From positions 1-64,000 of the forward strand of contig CAIRBH010000003.1 of the NCBI GenBank assembly GCA_903876765.1: a stretch of DNA of 64,000 nt. Reading direction: 5' to 3'. The DNA comes from an uncultured Pseudomonadota bacterium. GTDB taxonomy: Bacteria > Pseudomonadota > Gammaproteobacteria > Burkholderiales > Methylophilaceae. Under the pieces are notes generated by a model, which was given only the letters and a program-made list of their open reading frames with translations, was not told the DNA's origin and made no database searches. The position numbers and the translations under genes are program-made. Shown here one piece after another: positions 49,174 to 58,646 of this stretch. Each line of letters begins with the position of its first letter. Within the stretch, counting starts at the first letter, position 1.

Positions 49174-50549
49174 GCTTGATTCTCCAAGATGACTGTTGCA
49201 CTCAATTTTTCTTCTAGCAAATCGACCAGTATTTCCATCTTCATAAAGCGCGAGCCTTTGACTAATACTGTGCTGCTCTCTTTTAACAAGGGCTTGAGCG
49301 CCTCGGCGATAGCCTTAGGCGTCGCATAATGTGTCGCGCCCTCGCCAAAACCGTTGACCATTTCGTGGCTTAGCTCGCCTAGGCAATACAATGCTTTAAG
49401 GCCAGCGGCTTTAGCATAAGCACCAATTTCTCGGTGTAGGCGCTTAGCATCCATCCCCAACTCCCCCATGTCCCCCAACACTAAAAATTTCTCGCCTGAT
49501 AGGCTAGCTAGCACGTCTATGGCCGCTTTCATTGAATCTGGATTGGCGTTATAGCTATCATCAATGAGCTGCGCACCATGCCAGCCTGCTTTAACTTGCA
49601 AGCGACCCTTGACCGCAGAAAAATTCGCTAATCCGCGTGCAATATCTGCATTGCTAACCCCAAGCGCCACAGCTACCGCACTGGCGGCCAGTGCGTTGCT
49701 GATGTTATGCCGACCTAAGACTGTTAGGTTAAAGCTCACTTTGCCTTCAGGCGTGGTTAAATTCACCAGGCTTACACTGCCATTTGCTTGATAACTCGCG
49801 CTCACATCGGCTGGTTTAGTCAGGGCAAAAGTGATCATTTTTCTACCTTGGTTCAGCGATTTCCAATAATCTGCGTATTCATCATCTGCATTAATCACCG
49901 CCAGCCCATGCTCGGCAAGCCCTGCAAATATCTCTCCTTTTGCTTGGGCAATATTAGCGAATGAGCCTAGTTCGCCTATGTGGGCTGCGCCAGCATTAGT
50001 AATCACTGCCACTGTAGGCTTGGCGATACGTGTTAAATAATCAATCTCGCCCAAATGATTCATGCCCATTTCGATGACCGCATATTGATGCTGGGCGCGC
50101 AACTTAAGTAAAGTGAGCGGCAGACCTATATGGTTGTTTAAGTTACCTACGGTGGCATGTATGGCCTGCTGACTGTGAGCGGTTTCTGCCAAAATCGCGC
50201 TAATCATTTCTTTGACTGTGGTTTTGCCATTGCTGCCAGTAATGGCAACAAGCGGCATAGTCAATTTTGCACGCCAATAGGCGGCAAGCCTGCCCAAGGC
50301 TAAATAGCTATCCTCTACTACTATGGCGGGCGCTAGGCCAGATTTTTCATGGCTAATCAGCACTGCCGCCGCGCCTTGCTGTAAGGCTGCTGCCGCGTAA
50401 TCATGTCCGTCAAAGTTTTCACCTTTTAAGGCAATAAATAACTGACCTTTTACAATGTTACGGCTATCGCTGCCTACGCTAGTAAACGGCACATCTTGCC
50501 CAACTAATCGGCCTTGCATGGCGCTTGCCGCTGTCGATAGTAGCATCAT
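49164..50549 (-). CDS. murF: UDP-MurNAc-tripeptide D-Ala-D-Ala ligase MurF
   Basis: 461 residues. [18 protein letters not shown] in the substrate domain, [17 protein letters not shown] as the ATP loop, [12 protein letters not shown] and [15 protein letters not shown]. It adds D-Ala-D-Ala to the UDP-MurNAc tripeptide. Two adjacent ATG codons at the start; the first overlaps the murE stop. Confidence 0.97.
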   Translation of the reverse strand: MMLLSTAASAMQGRLVGQDVPFTSVGSDSRNIVKGQLFIALKGENFDGHDYAAAALQQGAAAVLISHEKSGLAPAIVVEDSYLALGRLAAYWRAKLTMPLVAITGSNGKTTVKEMISAILAETAHSQQAIHATVGNLNNHIGLPLTLLKLRAQHQYAVIEMGMNHLGEIDYLTRIAKPTVAVITNAGAAHIGELGSFANIAQAKGEIFAGLAEHGLAVINADDEYADYWKSLNQGRKMITFALTKPADVSASYQANGSVSLVNLTTPEGKVSFNLTVLGRHNISNALAASAVAVALGVSNADIARGLANFSAVKGRLQVKAGWHGAQLIDDSYNANPDSMKAAIDVLASLSGEKFLVLGDMGELGMDAKRLHREIGAYAKAAGLKALYCLGELSHEMVNGFGEGATHYATPKAIAEALKPLLKESSTVLVKGSRFMKMEILVDLLEEKLSATVILENQACY

Positions 50550-52012
50550 GCTAAAGCCCCCATCGCGTGGCTGACTGAATATTGTGCAAGTGCGCTTTGT
50601 GCAATTAACGCATCATCAAAAGGGTATTTAACTCCAGCAATTTCTTGATAATTTTCATGGCCTTTACCTGCTAACAACACAATATCGCCCAATTTGGCCG
50701 ATAACACGGCTTTGTTGATGGCAAGCGCGCGGTCGATTTCAACTTCATAGCTCACTGTCATGCCTTGAATCACATCATCAATAATCTTGGCTGGGTCTTC
50801 GTTGCGCGGGTTATCTGAGGTAACAATGACTTTATCGGCCAACTGACTAGCAACACTAGCCATCAGCGGCCGTTTGCCTGCATCACGATTACCACCGCAA
50901 CCAAATACGCAGATCAACTGGCCTTGCACTTGTTCGCGCAGCGTGCTGAGTACTTTTTCCAAGGCATCTGGCGTATGCGCATAATCAACCAGCACCAGTG
51001 GCAAATTTGCACCGCCCAATTGCTGCATGCGGCCGACCACTGCTTTAATTTTGGCTATGGCCGCTATCGCATCTGCTAGGCTGATATTTAGCGCTAGTAG
51101 CGTAGCTAACACCGCCAATAGGTTATAAGCATTAAAGCGTCCCAATACTGGTGCCGATAATAGGGCCGCGCCTTGCGGCGTATTGACCTGCATAGACAAC
51201 CCTGCATCATGTAATTGCAAGTTACTTGCACTGATATCTAGCTGTCTGGCTGGGTCAGTGGCAAACCCGTAAGACAAATATGACTGCTGCTGGGCTAGTC
51301 GCATATTGATGAGCTCGCGCCCAAAATCATCATCCGCATTGACTATGCAAGTTTGCAAGCCATCCCACATAAATAATTTTTGTTTGGCGGCAGCATAAGC
51401 TTGCATATTGCCGTGATAATCTAAGTGATCACGGCTTAAATTGGTCAATACCGCTACATCAAACTCAACACCATTCACACGGCCTTGGTCTAAGCCATGA
51501 GATGACACTTCCATCACCACCGCCGTAGCTTGCTGGGCGACATAATCTGCCAACATGGCTTGTAATAATAGGGCATCAGGCGTGGTATTGACTGCGGCTG
51601 TTTGCGCCGCTAAAAAACCATTGCCTAGCGTGCCAAGAACTGCTGTTTTTTGGCCTAGTGAAGTTAAACACTGCGCCAGCCATTGGCTAACCGAGGTCTT
51701 GCCGTTGGTACCAGTGACGCCTATCATTTTCAATTGACTAGATGGGTAGTGATAAAACTCTGCGGCTAATTGGCCTACTTGCTGTTTTAAGTCTGCAACA
51801 GCAAGATTTTTTACCTGCCAATCGCTACGCCAAGTAAATTCATGGTCATCCCACAATATAGCTGTGGCGCCCGCTTCAATCGCCTCTGGAATAAAATCAC
51901 GGCCATCAACACTAGCGCCAGGATAAGCCAAGAAAACTCCGCCCGCACTGACTTGACGGCTATCTGCCGTAATAGCGCTGAATGTTTGATTGAGGGCGCT
52001 TAGTATGCTCAT
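50546..52012 (-). CDS. murE: UDP-MurNAc-L-Ala-D-Glu meso-diaminopimelate ligase MurE
   Basis: 488 residues. ATP loop GVTGTNGKTSVSQWLA, EVSSHGLDQGR, and the diaminopimelate-selecting motif SDNPRNEDP, which is the DNPR form typical of meso-DAP rather than lysine enzymes. It adds the third residue of the stem peptide, giving a Gram-negative wall. Overlaps ftsI by four bases. Confidence 0.97.
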   Translation of the reverse strand: MSILSALNQTFSAITADSRQVSAGGVFLAYPGASVDGRDFIPEAIEAGATAILWDDHEFTWRSDWQVKNLAVADLKQQVGQLAAEFYHYPSSQLKMIGVTGTNGKTSVSQWLAQCLTSLGQKTAVLGTLGNGFLAAQTAAVNTTPDALLLQAMLADYVAQQATAVVMEVSSHGLDQGRVNGVEFDVAVLTNLSRDHLDYHGNMQAYAAAKQKLFMWDGLQTCIVNADDDFGRELINMRLAQQQSYLSYGFATDPARQLDISASNLQLHDAGLSMQVNTPQGAALLSAPVLGRFNAYNLLAVLATLLALNISLADAIAAIAKIKAVVGRMQQLGGANLPLVLVDYAHTPDALEKVLSTLREQVQGQLICVFGCGGNRDAGKRPLMASVASQLADKVIVTSDNPRNEDPAKIIDDVIQGMTVSYEVEIDRALAINKAVLSAKLGDIVLLAGKGHENYQEIAGVKYPFDDALIAQSALAQYSVSHAMGALA

Positions 52013-53769
52013 ATACCCTCTTTCACGTCTTCGTCATTACCTTGCAGCACCACATTATTATTTGGTGCATCTTGCGGTACAGCAAATAAACGTAAGGTAT
52101 CGGCCATAATGTTACTAAATACTGGTGCTGCCACCGTGCCGCCATAATAAGCGCCATTACTTGGCTCATCTATCATCACCGCTACGATAAATCTGGGGTT
52201 AGAGGCTGGGGCCATGCCAACAAATGAAGCAACATATTTGTCTTTGACATAGCCATGACCACCCAATTTATGCGCTGTGCCTGTTTTGCCCGCCACTCGA
52301 TAACCCAATACCTGCGCTTTAAGAGCGGTACCCCCTGGTTGCACCACCATCTCTAGCATATCTTTTACATGATTAGCCGTTGCCGCAGAAAACACTTGCT
52401 GGCCCACTGGCAGCTCATGAATTTTTAACAATGAAATCGGCCGCAATTCACCCTCGTTGGCAAATACGGTATATAGCCTAGCCATTTGCAGCAAAGTGAC
52501 GCTAATACCGTGCCCAAATGACATCGTCGCCATTTCAATAGGGCGCCAGCCCTGATAAGGGCGTAATTTACCTGAGGCTTCGCCAGGAAAACCTATGCCC
52601 TCAGCGTGCCCCAAACCTAATTGGTTATAGGTGTTCCACATAAATTGTTTGTCTAGGGTGAGTGCGATTTTAGAAGCGCCTACATTAGAAGATTTTTGTA
52701 TTACCTCAGCCACGCTTAACAAACCCTGCGGATGACTGTCATGTATGGTGGCAGGACCAATCTTTAAGGTGCCTGGCGCGGTCTGAATTTTAGTGTCTGC
52801 GGTGTATTGACCAGACTCCAGCGCCGCAGCTGCGGTAACTGGCTTTAAGGTGGAACCTGGCTCATAGTTATCAATAACCGCGCGATTACGTGTTTTACCT
52901 TGTATATTCACCGGGTTATTCGGGTTGTAGGTTGGCACATTGGCCATGGCCAGCACCTCGCCAGTTTTGGCATCCAGCACAACCACTGCGCCTGCGATGG
53001 CCTTGTTAAATTCTACTGCTTTGACTAATTCACGATGCGCCAGATACTGAATTCTAAGATCTAAGGACAGCGCCACATCGTGGCCATCTTGCGGCAATAC
53101 CACTGCTTGAAGATCTTCAATAATATGGCCTGATCTATCTTTAATAACACTGCGACTGCCATCTTTGCCAGATAGACCAGTATTCATGGCTAGCTCAAAG
53201 CCCTCTAAGCCTTTATCGCCCGCACCCTTATCACCTGGCCCAGTAAAGCCCACCATGTGCGCCGCAACGTCGCCAGCGGGATAATAGCGCTTGTATTCGC
53301 GCTGCAAATCAATTCCAGACACGCCTAACTTCATTACCTTAGCCGCCAATTCTGGAGAAATTCGACGTTTTAAATAGACAAATTCACGCTCACTGCTGGC
53401 CAATTTTTGCTTAACTGCATCTTCTTTTAAATTTAACAACATGGCCAATTGCTTAGTTTGTGTGTCATTAATTTCTACATCAGGCGGGCTCGCCCAAACC
53501 GATTCAACTGGCGAGCTAATGGCTAATAGTTCGCCATGCCTATCGGTAATCTTGCCGCGTTGTGAGGTTAAAACCATGTTGCGGGTGTAACGTGCATTAC
53601 CTTTATTTTGGTAAAACTTTTTATGAATACCCTGCAAGTAAACCGCACGGCCTAGCAATGCAGCAAAGCCCAGCAAAACCAATACCAATAACAAGCGACG
53701 ACGCCATGCTGGCAGCTTTACCACCACAGGCGTATGAACAGGCGTTCTAATTGGCATGCGTATTGCCAT
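52009..53769 (-). CDS. ftsI: Septal transpeptidase FtsI (PBP3)
   Basis: 586 residues. A membrane helix at about 26-45, a pedestal domain (RGKITDRHGELLAIS), then the transpeptidase with SxxK at S306-K309 (YEPGSTLKP), SSN in IQKSSNVGASK and KTG in VAGKTGTAHKLG. It cross-links septal peptidoglycan together with FtsW. TAATG overlap with ftsL. Confidence 0.97.
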   Translation of the reverse strand: MAIRMPIRTPVHTPVVVKLPAWRRRLLLVLVLLGFAALLGRAVYLQGIHKKFYQNKGNARYTRNMVLTSQRGKITDRHGELLAISSPVESVWASPPDVEINDTQTKQLAMLLNLKEDAVKQKLASSEREFVYLKRRISPELAAKVMKLGVSGIDLQREYKRYYPAGDVAAHMVGFTGPGDKGAGDKGLEGFELAMNTGLSGKDGSRSVIKDRSGHIIEDLQAVVLPQDGHDVALSLDLRIQYLAHRELVKAVEFNKAIAGAVVVLDAKTGEVLAMANVPTYNPNNPVNIQGKTRNRAVIDNYEPGSTLKPVTAAAALESGQYTADTKIQTAPGTLKIGPATIHDSHPQGLLSVAEVIQKSSNVGASKIALTLDKQFMWNTYNQLGLGHAEGIGFPGEASGKLRPYQGWRPIEMATMSFGHGISVTLLQMARLYTVFANEGELRPISLLKIHELPVGQQVFSAATANHVKDMLEMVVQPGGTALKAQVLGYRVAGKTGTAHKLGGHGYVKDKYVASFVGMAPASNPRFIVAVMIDEPSNGAYYGGTVAAPVFSNIMADTLRLFAVPQDAPNNNVVLQGNDEDVKEGI

Positions 53770-54104
53770 TAATCTGCCACCTTAGCTTGCGCTTGTTGCG
53801 GCGACTTAGCTTGTTCTGCCAGCCCGTTAGGCGCCCCGCTTTGATTGCTTGACACCACTTGCACACGCTTAGCATCGGGCACTTGCATCTGCATTTGTTG
53901 CGCGGCAATCTGTTCTATGCGCGAATGCATGGCCCATGTGCTTTGTTCTAGCTGCAATTGGCCATACTCTTGCTCTATCAGTTTTGCCGTCTGATTAGTC
54001 TGCTCAAGTTCAATATACAGATTGCGCGCCTTATGCTGAGACTTCACTAGTCCTAGCGCAGAAAATATCAAAGCAAAAAACAAAATGAGATTAAGGCGCG
54101 TCAT
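53769..54104 (-). CDS. ftsL: Cell division protein FtsL
   Basis: 111 residues: a membrane helix at about 4-20 and a coiled coil (about 25-70, [20 protein letters not shown]) typical of FtsL, which pairs with FtsB and activates FtsWI. The C-terminal 40 residues are Gln/Ala-rich and probably unstructured. It has the standard place between rsmH and ftsI. Confidence 0.92.
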   Translation of the reverse strand: MTRLNLILFFALIFSALGLVKSQHKARNLYIELEQTNQTAKLIEQEYGQLQLEQSTWAMHSRIEQIAAQQMQMQVPDAKRVQVVSSNQSGAPNGLAEQAKSPQQAQAKVAD

Positions 54105-55168
54105 AGCACGTCCGTTCTTTGCGCCACTCTCAGCACAGCGCTGCGCGAACGTGGATTGGCTTTGATTTCGCCAGCACTGGGTTTAATGCTTTTACCCACC
54201 GCGATTAATTTTGGCTGCGGTAAATCTGCCGCGCGTACCGGAAAATTAGCAGGCAAATCATCGCGATTAGCTTGACTGCGGACAAATTGCTTGACGATGC
54301 GATCTTCTAATGAATGAAAGCTAATGACCGCCAAACGCCCTTGTGGCGCTAATAAGGCCAGACATTGCGGCATGGTTAGCGCAAGCTCCTCAAGCTCTTG
54401 ATTGACGTAAATCCGTAAAGCTTGAAATGTGCGCGTGGCAGGGTTCTGCCCTGGCTCAAACCGCGTGACTGCGCCTGCCACGACCTTGGCAAGCTGCCCT
54501 GTAGTGGTGATGGCGCGCCCGTCATTGCGCTCCGCAATAAGCGCCCTTGCAATCTGCTTAGCAAACCGTTCTTCACCATAATTTTTTATAACCTCCGCTA
54601 GTTGCTGCTCTGTTGTAGCCGCAATAAATTCTGCCGCCGTTTGCCCACTACTTTGATCCATACGCATGTCTAATGGCGCGTCATACCTAAAGCTAAAACC
54701 ACGACTGGGCTCATCAATTTGTGGTGACGAAATGCCCAAATCCAGCAAAATACCGTCTACTTTGCTAATACCCAGCCGAGCCAATCTAGCTTGCATCCCA
54801 GCAAAATGGCTATGCAGCATAGTAAAGCGCGGGTCGTGGATATGTTTGCCAGCTTCTATCGCTTTTAAATCTCTATCAAAGGCCAGCAGGCGACCTTTGC
54901 TACCTAGCTTCTCTAATATTTTTCTTGAATGTCCACCACGACCAAAGGTGCCATCAACATAAACGCCATCAGGCTTAATCTCCAAGGCCTGCACAGCCTC
55001 ATCCAGCAACACCGTAATATGGGCGTCTGTGGTTGATGCTGCGGGTAAAGTTGAATTGAGTACAGGCAATGCTAATGATGACTTTTCTAAAATTACAGCG
55101 CCTGTTGCTGACGCTTTATTTGAAGACAATGAGGCTTGATTGGGCGCGCTGCTCACGCCCTTAATCAC
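54101..55168 (-). CDS. rsmH: 16S rRNA (cytosine1402-N4)-methyltransferase RsmH
   Basis: 355 residues starting at GTG 55168, which overlaps the mraZ stop as GTGA. The enzyme proper begins at about residue 49 with [13 protein letters not shown], followed by [18 protein letters not shown] (SAM loop), [22 protein letters not shown] and the C-terminal [12 protein letters not shown] and [12 protein letters not shown]. The first 48 residues are a Ser/Ala-rich extension missing from most RsmH proteins, which begin close to the HxPVL motif. No ATG exists between, so the extension is probably translated. It methylates N4 of C1402. Confidence 0.95.
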   Translation of the reverse strand: MIKGVSSAPNQASLSSNKASATGAVILEKSSLALPVLNSTLPAASTTDAHITVLLDEAVQALEIKPDGVYVDGTFGRGGHSRKILEKLGSKGRLLAFDRDLKAIEAGKHIHDPRFTMLHSHFAGMQARLARLGISKVDGILLDLGISSPQIDEPSRGFSFRYDAPLDMRMDQSSGQTAAEFIAATTEQQLAEVIKNYGEERFAKQIARALIAERNDGRAITTTGQLAKVVAGAVTRFEPGQNPATRTFQALRIYVNQELEELALTMPQCLALLAPQGRLAVISFHSLEDRIVKQFVRSQANRDDLPANFPVRAADLPQPKLIAVGKSIKPSAGEIKANPRSRSAVLRVAQRTDVL

Positions 55169-55611
55169 AGCGAGAAGCCCTCTAATTCTGCTGGCATGGC
55201 TAAATCATTGCCCTCCAGCACTTGTGCTAATTGTTGACGCCAAGCAGCCATATCCCATAATTCAAAATGACTACCTTGCCCGACCAACATTACCGCTTTA
55301 TCTAACCCAGCAAATTCACGCAATACTGGCGATATCAAAATACGCCCAGCACCATCTAACACAATGTCTTCGGCAAAACCCACCAACAGCCGCTGCAATG
55401 CGCTAGATTGCTTATCAAAGGACGATAACGCCATCATCTTAGTCTGAATTGGCTCCCAAGCCGCTTGCGGATACAACAACAAACAGCGATGCGGATGGGC
55501 AGTCAATACTAAATTGCCAGCACACTCAAGCTGCAAGGCCTCTCTGTGCTTGGTCGGCACCGCGAGTCTATTTTTTGCATCTAAATTTAATGAGGTTGCA
55601 CCGCGAAACAT
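55165..55611 (-). CDS. mraZ: Transcriptional regulator and dcw repressor MraZ
   Basis: 148 residues with two SpoVT/AbrB-like repeats, marked by [15 protein letters not shown] and [19 protein letters not shown]. MraZ forms rings that bind TGGGN repeats upstream of its own gene and represses the dcw operon. Three such repeats with 10-bp phasing lie 176-200 bases upstream of its start. First gene of the cluster. Confidence 0.96.
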   Translation of the reverse strand: MFRGATSLNLDAKNRLAVPTKHREALQLECAGNLVLTAHPHRCLLLYPQAAWEPIQTKMMALSSFDKQSSALQRLLVGFAEDIVLDGAGRILISPVLREFAGLDKAVMLVGQGSHFELWDMAAWRQQLAQVLEGNDLAMPAELEGFSL

Positions 55612-55687
55612 TTTGTTTTTATTTTTCCTAAATCTGATAATTTTTTAAATCAACGCAGCCTTAATATGAAGGCGGCAAAATAAAATA

Positions 55688-55792
55688 GTGGGGAATTATT
55701 CCATTAAGCTTAGGCTAGCAACCCTTAGTAGCAAGCAAATCAGCGTTTGAAGATCAATTTTCAACATCACCGCTTAAAGCATAATTCCCCAC
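55688..55792. repeat. 12-bp inverted repeat spanning the mraZ upstream region
   Basis: GTGGGGAATTAT (55688-55699) and ATAATTCCCCAC (55781-55792) are perfect inverses 81 bases apart. The right arm contains one of the three MraZ boxes; the left arm supplies a fourth TGGGG in the opposite direction. It may let MraZ bridge two sites or may fold in the leader RNA. Confidence 0.55.
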
Positions 55793-55811
55793 AAAAACCC
55801 ACTAATTCCCA
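55787..55811 (-). promoter_or_regulatory. MraZ-binding boxes
   Basis: On the minus strand TGGGA (55811-55807), TGGGT (55801-55797) and TGGGG (55791-55787) are direct repeats with exactly 10-base spacing, the known MraZ recognition pattern of TGGGN repeats one helical turn apart. Confidence 0.8.
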
Positions 55812-56172
55812 CTAAGTTGAACTATAGATAAAAAAAAAGGCCAATGCAAGCCCTTTTTTACTATTTTCTCTTTATTTCTCAATGACTTAGCGCATTTTGC
55901 TGTCAAAAATAATATCGTTATAAATTAATAACATACGAAATTATATGAATGTAAATTGTGAGGATAATGCTGAAAGCATTTGAATTGTAATTAACGGGGT
56001 CGAGGGGTGAAAATAAACAAGGCATTTAAATCATAAGCAACCGTAAAGGTCTTGCCCTATTGACTACCAGTCCTTGGCATCACCACCAATCTAAAGCTAC
56101 TGAAGCAGCAAGATTGGTGCGATAAGCCAATAAAGTGGCTAGTAAAGAGTGTGCCCGCAAGGGGCATTCCCA

Positions 56173-56202
56173 CAGAATAATCTGCTAAAGCAGATTATTC
56201 TG
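56173..56202 (-). terminator. Stem-loop downstream of rnpB
   Basis: CAGAATAATCTGC (56173-56185) and GCAGATTATTCTG (56190-56202) make a perfect 13-bp stem with a four-base loop, starting 7 bases after the mature 3' end of the RNase P RNA. It lacks a T run, so it may be a processing or stability element or a rho-assisted terminator. A second weaker hairpin TGCCC/GGGCA follows at 56149-56164. Confidence 0.5.
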
Positions 56203-56208
56203 AGTAAA

Positions 56209-56588
56209 AAGTGAAGCTGGCCGATAAGCCGGGTTCTGTAGGCTTTATTGCTAAAGCTGACAGTCATTCATCTAGGCGTATGATTACTCATACGCTCAAG
56301 CAACCTACCCGCTGGCAACGCGAGCCACGTCTATGCCAGCCTATTTGGTCTTGCTGCAGATGGAGGTTACCGCGTTTCACCGTAACTAAATACGCTCGTC
56401 TCTGTGGCCCTATTCCGCGCCTTATACCCAGTTACCTAGGCTTTCAACGTACGGCCGTTAGCCGTCATCCCGCTCTGTGCAGCCCGGACTTTCCTCCCTC
56501 ACTTGAAGGAGACCGCAAGGGTCTTCCCCAATTTATCATGGCAATAAATTGCCAGATAAAGTGTGACGGCGACTGTCTAGCCAGCTTC
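56209..56588 (-). ncRNA. rnpB: RNase P RNA
   Basis: The minus strand begins GAAGCTGGCTAGACAGTCGC at 56588 and ends with ACAGAACCCGGCTTATC followed by GGCCAGCTTCAC, the conserved 5' and 3' ends of bacterial type A RNase P RNA. The terminal 8 bases GAAGCTGG and CCAGCTTC pair as helix P1. Internal CGGGCTGCACAGAGCGGG-like and GAGGAAAGTCCGGGC segments (about 56480-56500) are further signatures. About 380 nt, normal for the class. It is the catalytic subunit that trims tRNA 5' leaders. Any protein-coding frame across this stretch is spurious. Confidence 0.97.
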
Positions 56589-56594
56589 AAACGG

Positions 56595-56600
56595 ATTTTA
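56595..56600 (-). promoter_or_regulatory. Candidate -10 element of rnpB
   Basis: On the minus strand TAAAAT ends six bases before the first base of the mature RNA, the right place for a -10 box. No clear -35 hexamer is visible at 16-18 bases. Confidence 0.4.
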
Positions 56601-56627
56601 CCACGTCGCATCATCAATCCCGTGAAA

Positions 56628-56834
56628 CATAATGGTTTTGACTTTAATTCCCCTGCTACCGCGCCGAGCAGCGCAACCATTATGGGAGTTTTCGGTAATC
56701 GGCTGTTTGAGCCCAAAGATTTTATTGGGTGAGTTTCCGATTGCCACCCATAATGGCGAGCAGCACAGGAATCAAGCGGGAGGGGGTAGCCTTTTCTTTG
56801 GTTTCTTTCTTTTGGCTAAGCAAAAGAAAGAAAC
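56628..56834. repeat. Structured repeat-like intergenic element
   Basis: Three nested or adjacent inverted repeats in 207 bases: CATAATGGTT (56628-56637) with AACCATTATG (56675-56684); GGTAATCGG with CCGATTGCC (about 56695-56745, one mismatch) enclosing CCCAA/TTGGG; and a perfect 14-bp stem GTTTCTTTCTTTTG (56801-56814) with CAAAAGAAAGAAAC (56821-56834). The last motif, with CTTTTCTTTGGTTTC before it, resembles a recurring non-coding element I associate with many proteobacterial genomes. It lies between rnpB and the HNH pseudogene. Confidence 0.5.
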
Positions 56835-56872
56835 TCGCTAGTCGCGCACGAGCGGCTACTTACAAACTAAAT

Positions 56873-57544
56873 TCACCTTGTAACAAAATCCATAACCGGC
56901 TTACTTCCTCGCTCGGCATTACCATGCAAAAATGCTGCAACAAGATTATCGAATGAATTATGACCACCTTTTCAAGCAGGTTGAATATGGTCTAGCGTTG
57001 CGCTAAATCTTGTAAATTGCTTTTAACAATAATGGCATTTGTACCCATCTCTTTCGAACACTTTATAGCGATTCTCTTGGAAGTTATAAAAATCTAGCTC
57101 TTTATGAAGATTGATACTTTCAACTTGAACAGACAAGGACTTTTCCATCAATGCCTTGCATCCTGCGATTTCATCAGGGATTGATACTTTGTAAAGCGTG
57201 CCATCTCTATTTGTATCACCTACTACAGAAATAACATTTTTTCAAAGGAATCGAGCATTTTCTTAATTACGCCATAACTTAAATCGTCAGATTTACCACT
57301 GGCCGACTTAGCAATAGCACTCAAACCCCGCGTGCTTGCTCGAACAAATTATTCGCCAGTTTTAACAATAAACTGCTATTTCGTATGGTGTAAGAATTGG
57401 ATGAAGAAAGTCAACTATTGCACTAATAATAGCTGGCAACTCTAAAGCATTGTAGTTTTTCGAAAATTGAAGAGCTTCAACGTTTTCAGTGTCGTTTTCA
57501 AGTTGGTCAAATAACACTCTTATTTGTTCTTTTTTTGCATTCAT
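56873..57544 (-). pseudogene. Decayed HNH endonuclease gene
   Basis: An intact first section (57544-57362) gives MNAKKEQIRVLF to LTPYEIAVYC. The same protein then continues in other frames: RASTRGLSAIAKSASGKSD, KSDDLSYGVIKKMLDSFEK, VISVVGDTNRDGTLYKVS, NRYKVFERDGYKCHYC, ATLDHIQPA and KGGHNSFDNLVAAF, ending KPVMDFVTR with TGA at 56873-56875. CHYC, the DH of TLDHI and the N of HNSFDN are the HNH core. Lesions: a frameshift near 57362, TAA at 57349-57351, loss of one base in an A run near 57236, TAA at 57023-57025, TGA at 56972-56974, and a Cys-to-Gly change in FLHGNAERG. A mobile or defence gene that has lost function. Confidence 0.85.
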
Positions 57545-57587
57545 GCTTGAAATCCTTCTAAATTCCTAAAATAAAAAAACCTTTTCC

Positions 57588-58640
57588 TTAATTTTCTAGT
57601 TTCCACTCCACCATCTGCCCCGCCCTCAACGGCACCAATACATCCACCCCATCAAACGGCAAGCTTTCTGGCACTTTCCAGCTTTGTTTGACCAAAGTAA
57701 GCTGCTGTTGATTACGTGGCAAACCATAAAAATCTGCACCATAAAAACTCGCAAATCCTTCTAATTTATCTAGCGCATTAGCTGCATCAAACACTTCCGC
57801 ATAAAGCTCCATCGCCGTATGCGCTGTGTACATACCAGCACAGCCGCAAGCTGATTCCTTGCTATGTTTTGCATGTGGCGCGCTATCTGTGCCTAAGAAA
57901 AATTTAGGGTTGCCAGAAGTTGCCGCCTGCACTAAAGCTAGCCTATGCTCCTCACGCTTTAAAATGGGCAAGCAATAATGGTGTGGTTGTATGCCGCCTT
58001 TAAACATATCGTTGCGGTTCAGCAATAAGTGGTGCGCGGTAATAGTTGCCGCCAGATTGCTAGGTGCGTTGGTAACAAAATCTACCGCATCCTTAGTGGT
58101 GATATGCTCAAACACGACTTTTAACGCTGGGAATTTTTTCAAGAGCGGAATCATATGGCGTTCAATGAATACCCGCTCTCTATCAAACACATCAACATCA
58201 CTATCGGTCACTTCAGCATGTACCAAGAGTGGCAGACCCAGCCTTTGCATGGCTTCTAGCGCTTTCGTACATTGATCTAAGTGGCTAACACCTGCATCAC
58301 TATTGGTTGTAGCGCCTGCTGGATAAAGCTTAACGCCATGTATCAGGCCGCTAACCTTTGCTGTTTTAATCTCCTCAGCGCCAGTATTATCCGTGAGATA
58401 TAAAGTCATCAGTGGCTCAAAATGCATGCCTTTAGGTAGCGCCGCTAAAATTCGTGCACGGTATTCAAGCGCCATTTCCGTAGATGTCACAGGTGGCCGC
58501 AGGTTAGGCATGACTATGGCTCGGGCAAATTGGCGGGCGCTATCAGGCAATACTGCTGCTAGCACCGCGCCATCTCTAAGGTGTAAATGCCAATCATCTG
58601 GACGAGTGATGGTAAGTGAGTTTATGGTATTCATGGGCAT
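57588..58640 (-). CDS. pyrC: Dihydroorotase PyrC
   Basis: 350 residues, class II type. Zinc ligands in [10 protein letters not shown] (H18, H20), the carboxylated lysine in [15 protein letters not shown], further histidines in LLVHAEVTD and FEHITTKDA, and the catalytic Asp in [14 protein letters not shown]. It closes carbamoyl-aspartate to dihydroorotate in pyrimidine synthesis. A second ATG at codon 3 is an equally good start. It follows rsmI by 6 bases. Confidence 0.97.
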   Translation of the reverse strand: MPMNTINSLTITRPDDWHLHLRDGAVLAAVLPDSARQFARAIVMPNLRPPVTSTEMALEYRARILAALPKGMHFEPLMTLYLTDNTGAEEIKTAKVSGLIHGVKLYPAGATTNSDAGVSHLDQCTKALEAMQRLGLPLLVHAEVTDSDVDVFDRERVFIERHMIPLLKKFPALKVVFEHITTKDAVDFVTNAPSNLAATITAHHLLLNRNDMFKGGIQPHHYCLPILKREEHRLALVQAATSGNPKFFLGTDSAPHAKHSKESACGCAGMYTAHTAMELYAEVFDAANALDKLEGFASFYGADFYGLPRNQQQLTLVKQSWKVPESLPFDGVDVLVPLRAGQMVEWKLEN

Positions 58641-58646
58641 AGGTGA

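Larger units (their letters stand above)
55612..56208 (-). promoter_or_regulatory. dcw promoter region and space between mraZ and rnpB
   Basis: 597 bases without a gene. From the mraZ side it holds the leader, the left arm of a long inverted repeat (55688-55699), the MraZ boxes (55787-55811), an A-rich/T-rich weak hairpin (about 55831-55859), about 170 bases of plain AT-rich DNA, an inverted repeat CACCAATCT/AGATTGGTG (56084-56092 and 56111-56119), and two tandem hairpins downstream of rnpB (56149-56164 and 56173-56202). Confidence 0.6.

Noticed and set aside
56211..56732. A 173-codon open frame on the plus strand
   Set aside because: It runs antisense through the RNase P RNA; the composition is explained by rnpB.
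56465..56956. Several 60-85 codon frames around the structured element
   Set aside because: They follow the inverted repeats and the end of rnpB, have no ribosome sites and no family likeness.
57362..57544. Independent 60-residue gene
   Set aside because: The sequence continues as an HNH endonuclease in shifted frames downstream, so it is the 5' piece of a pseudogene.
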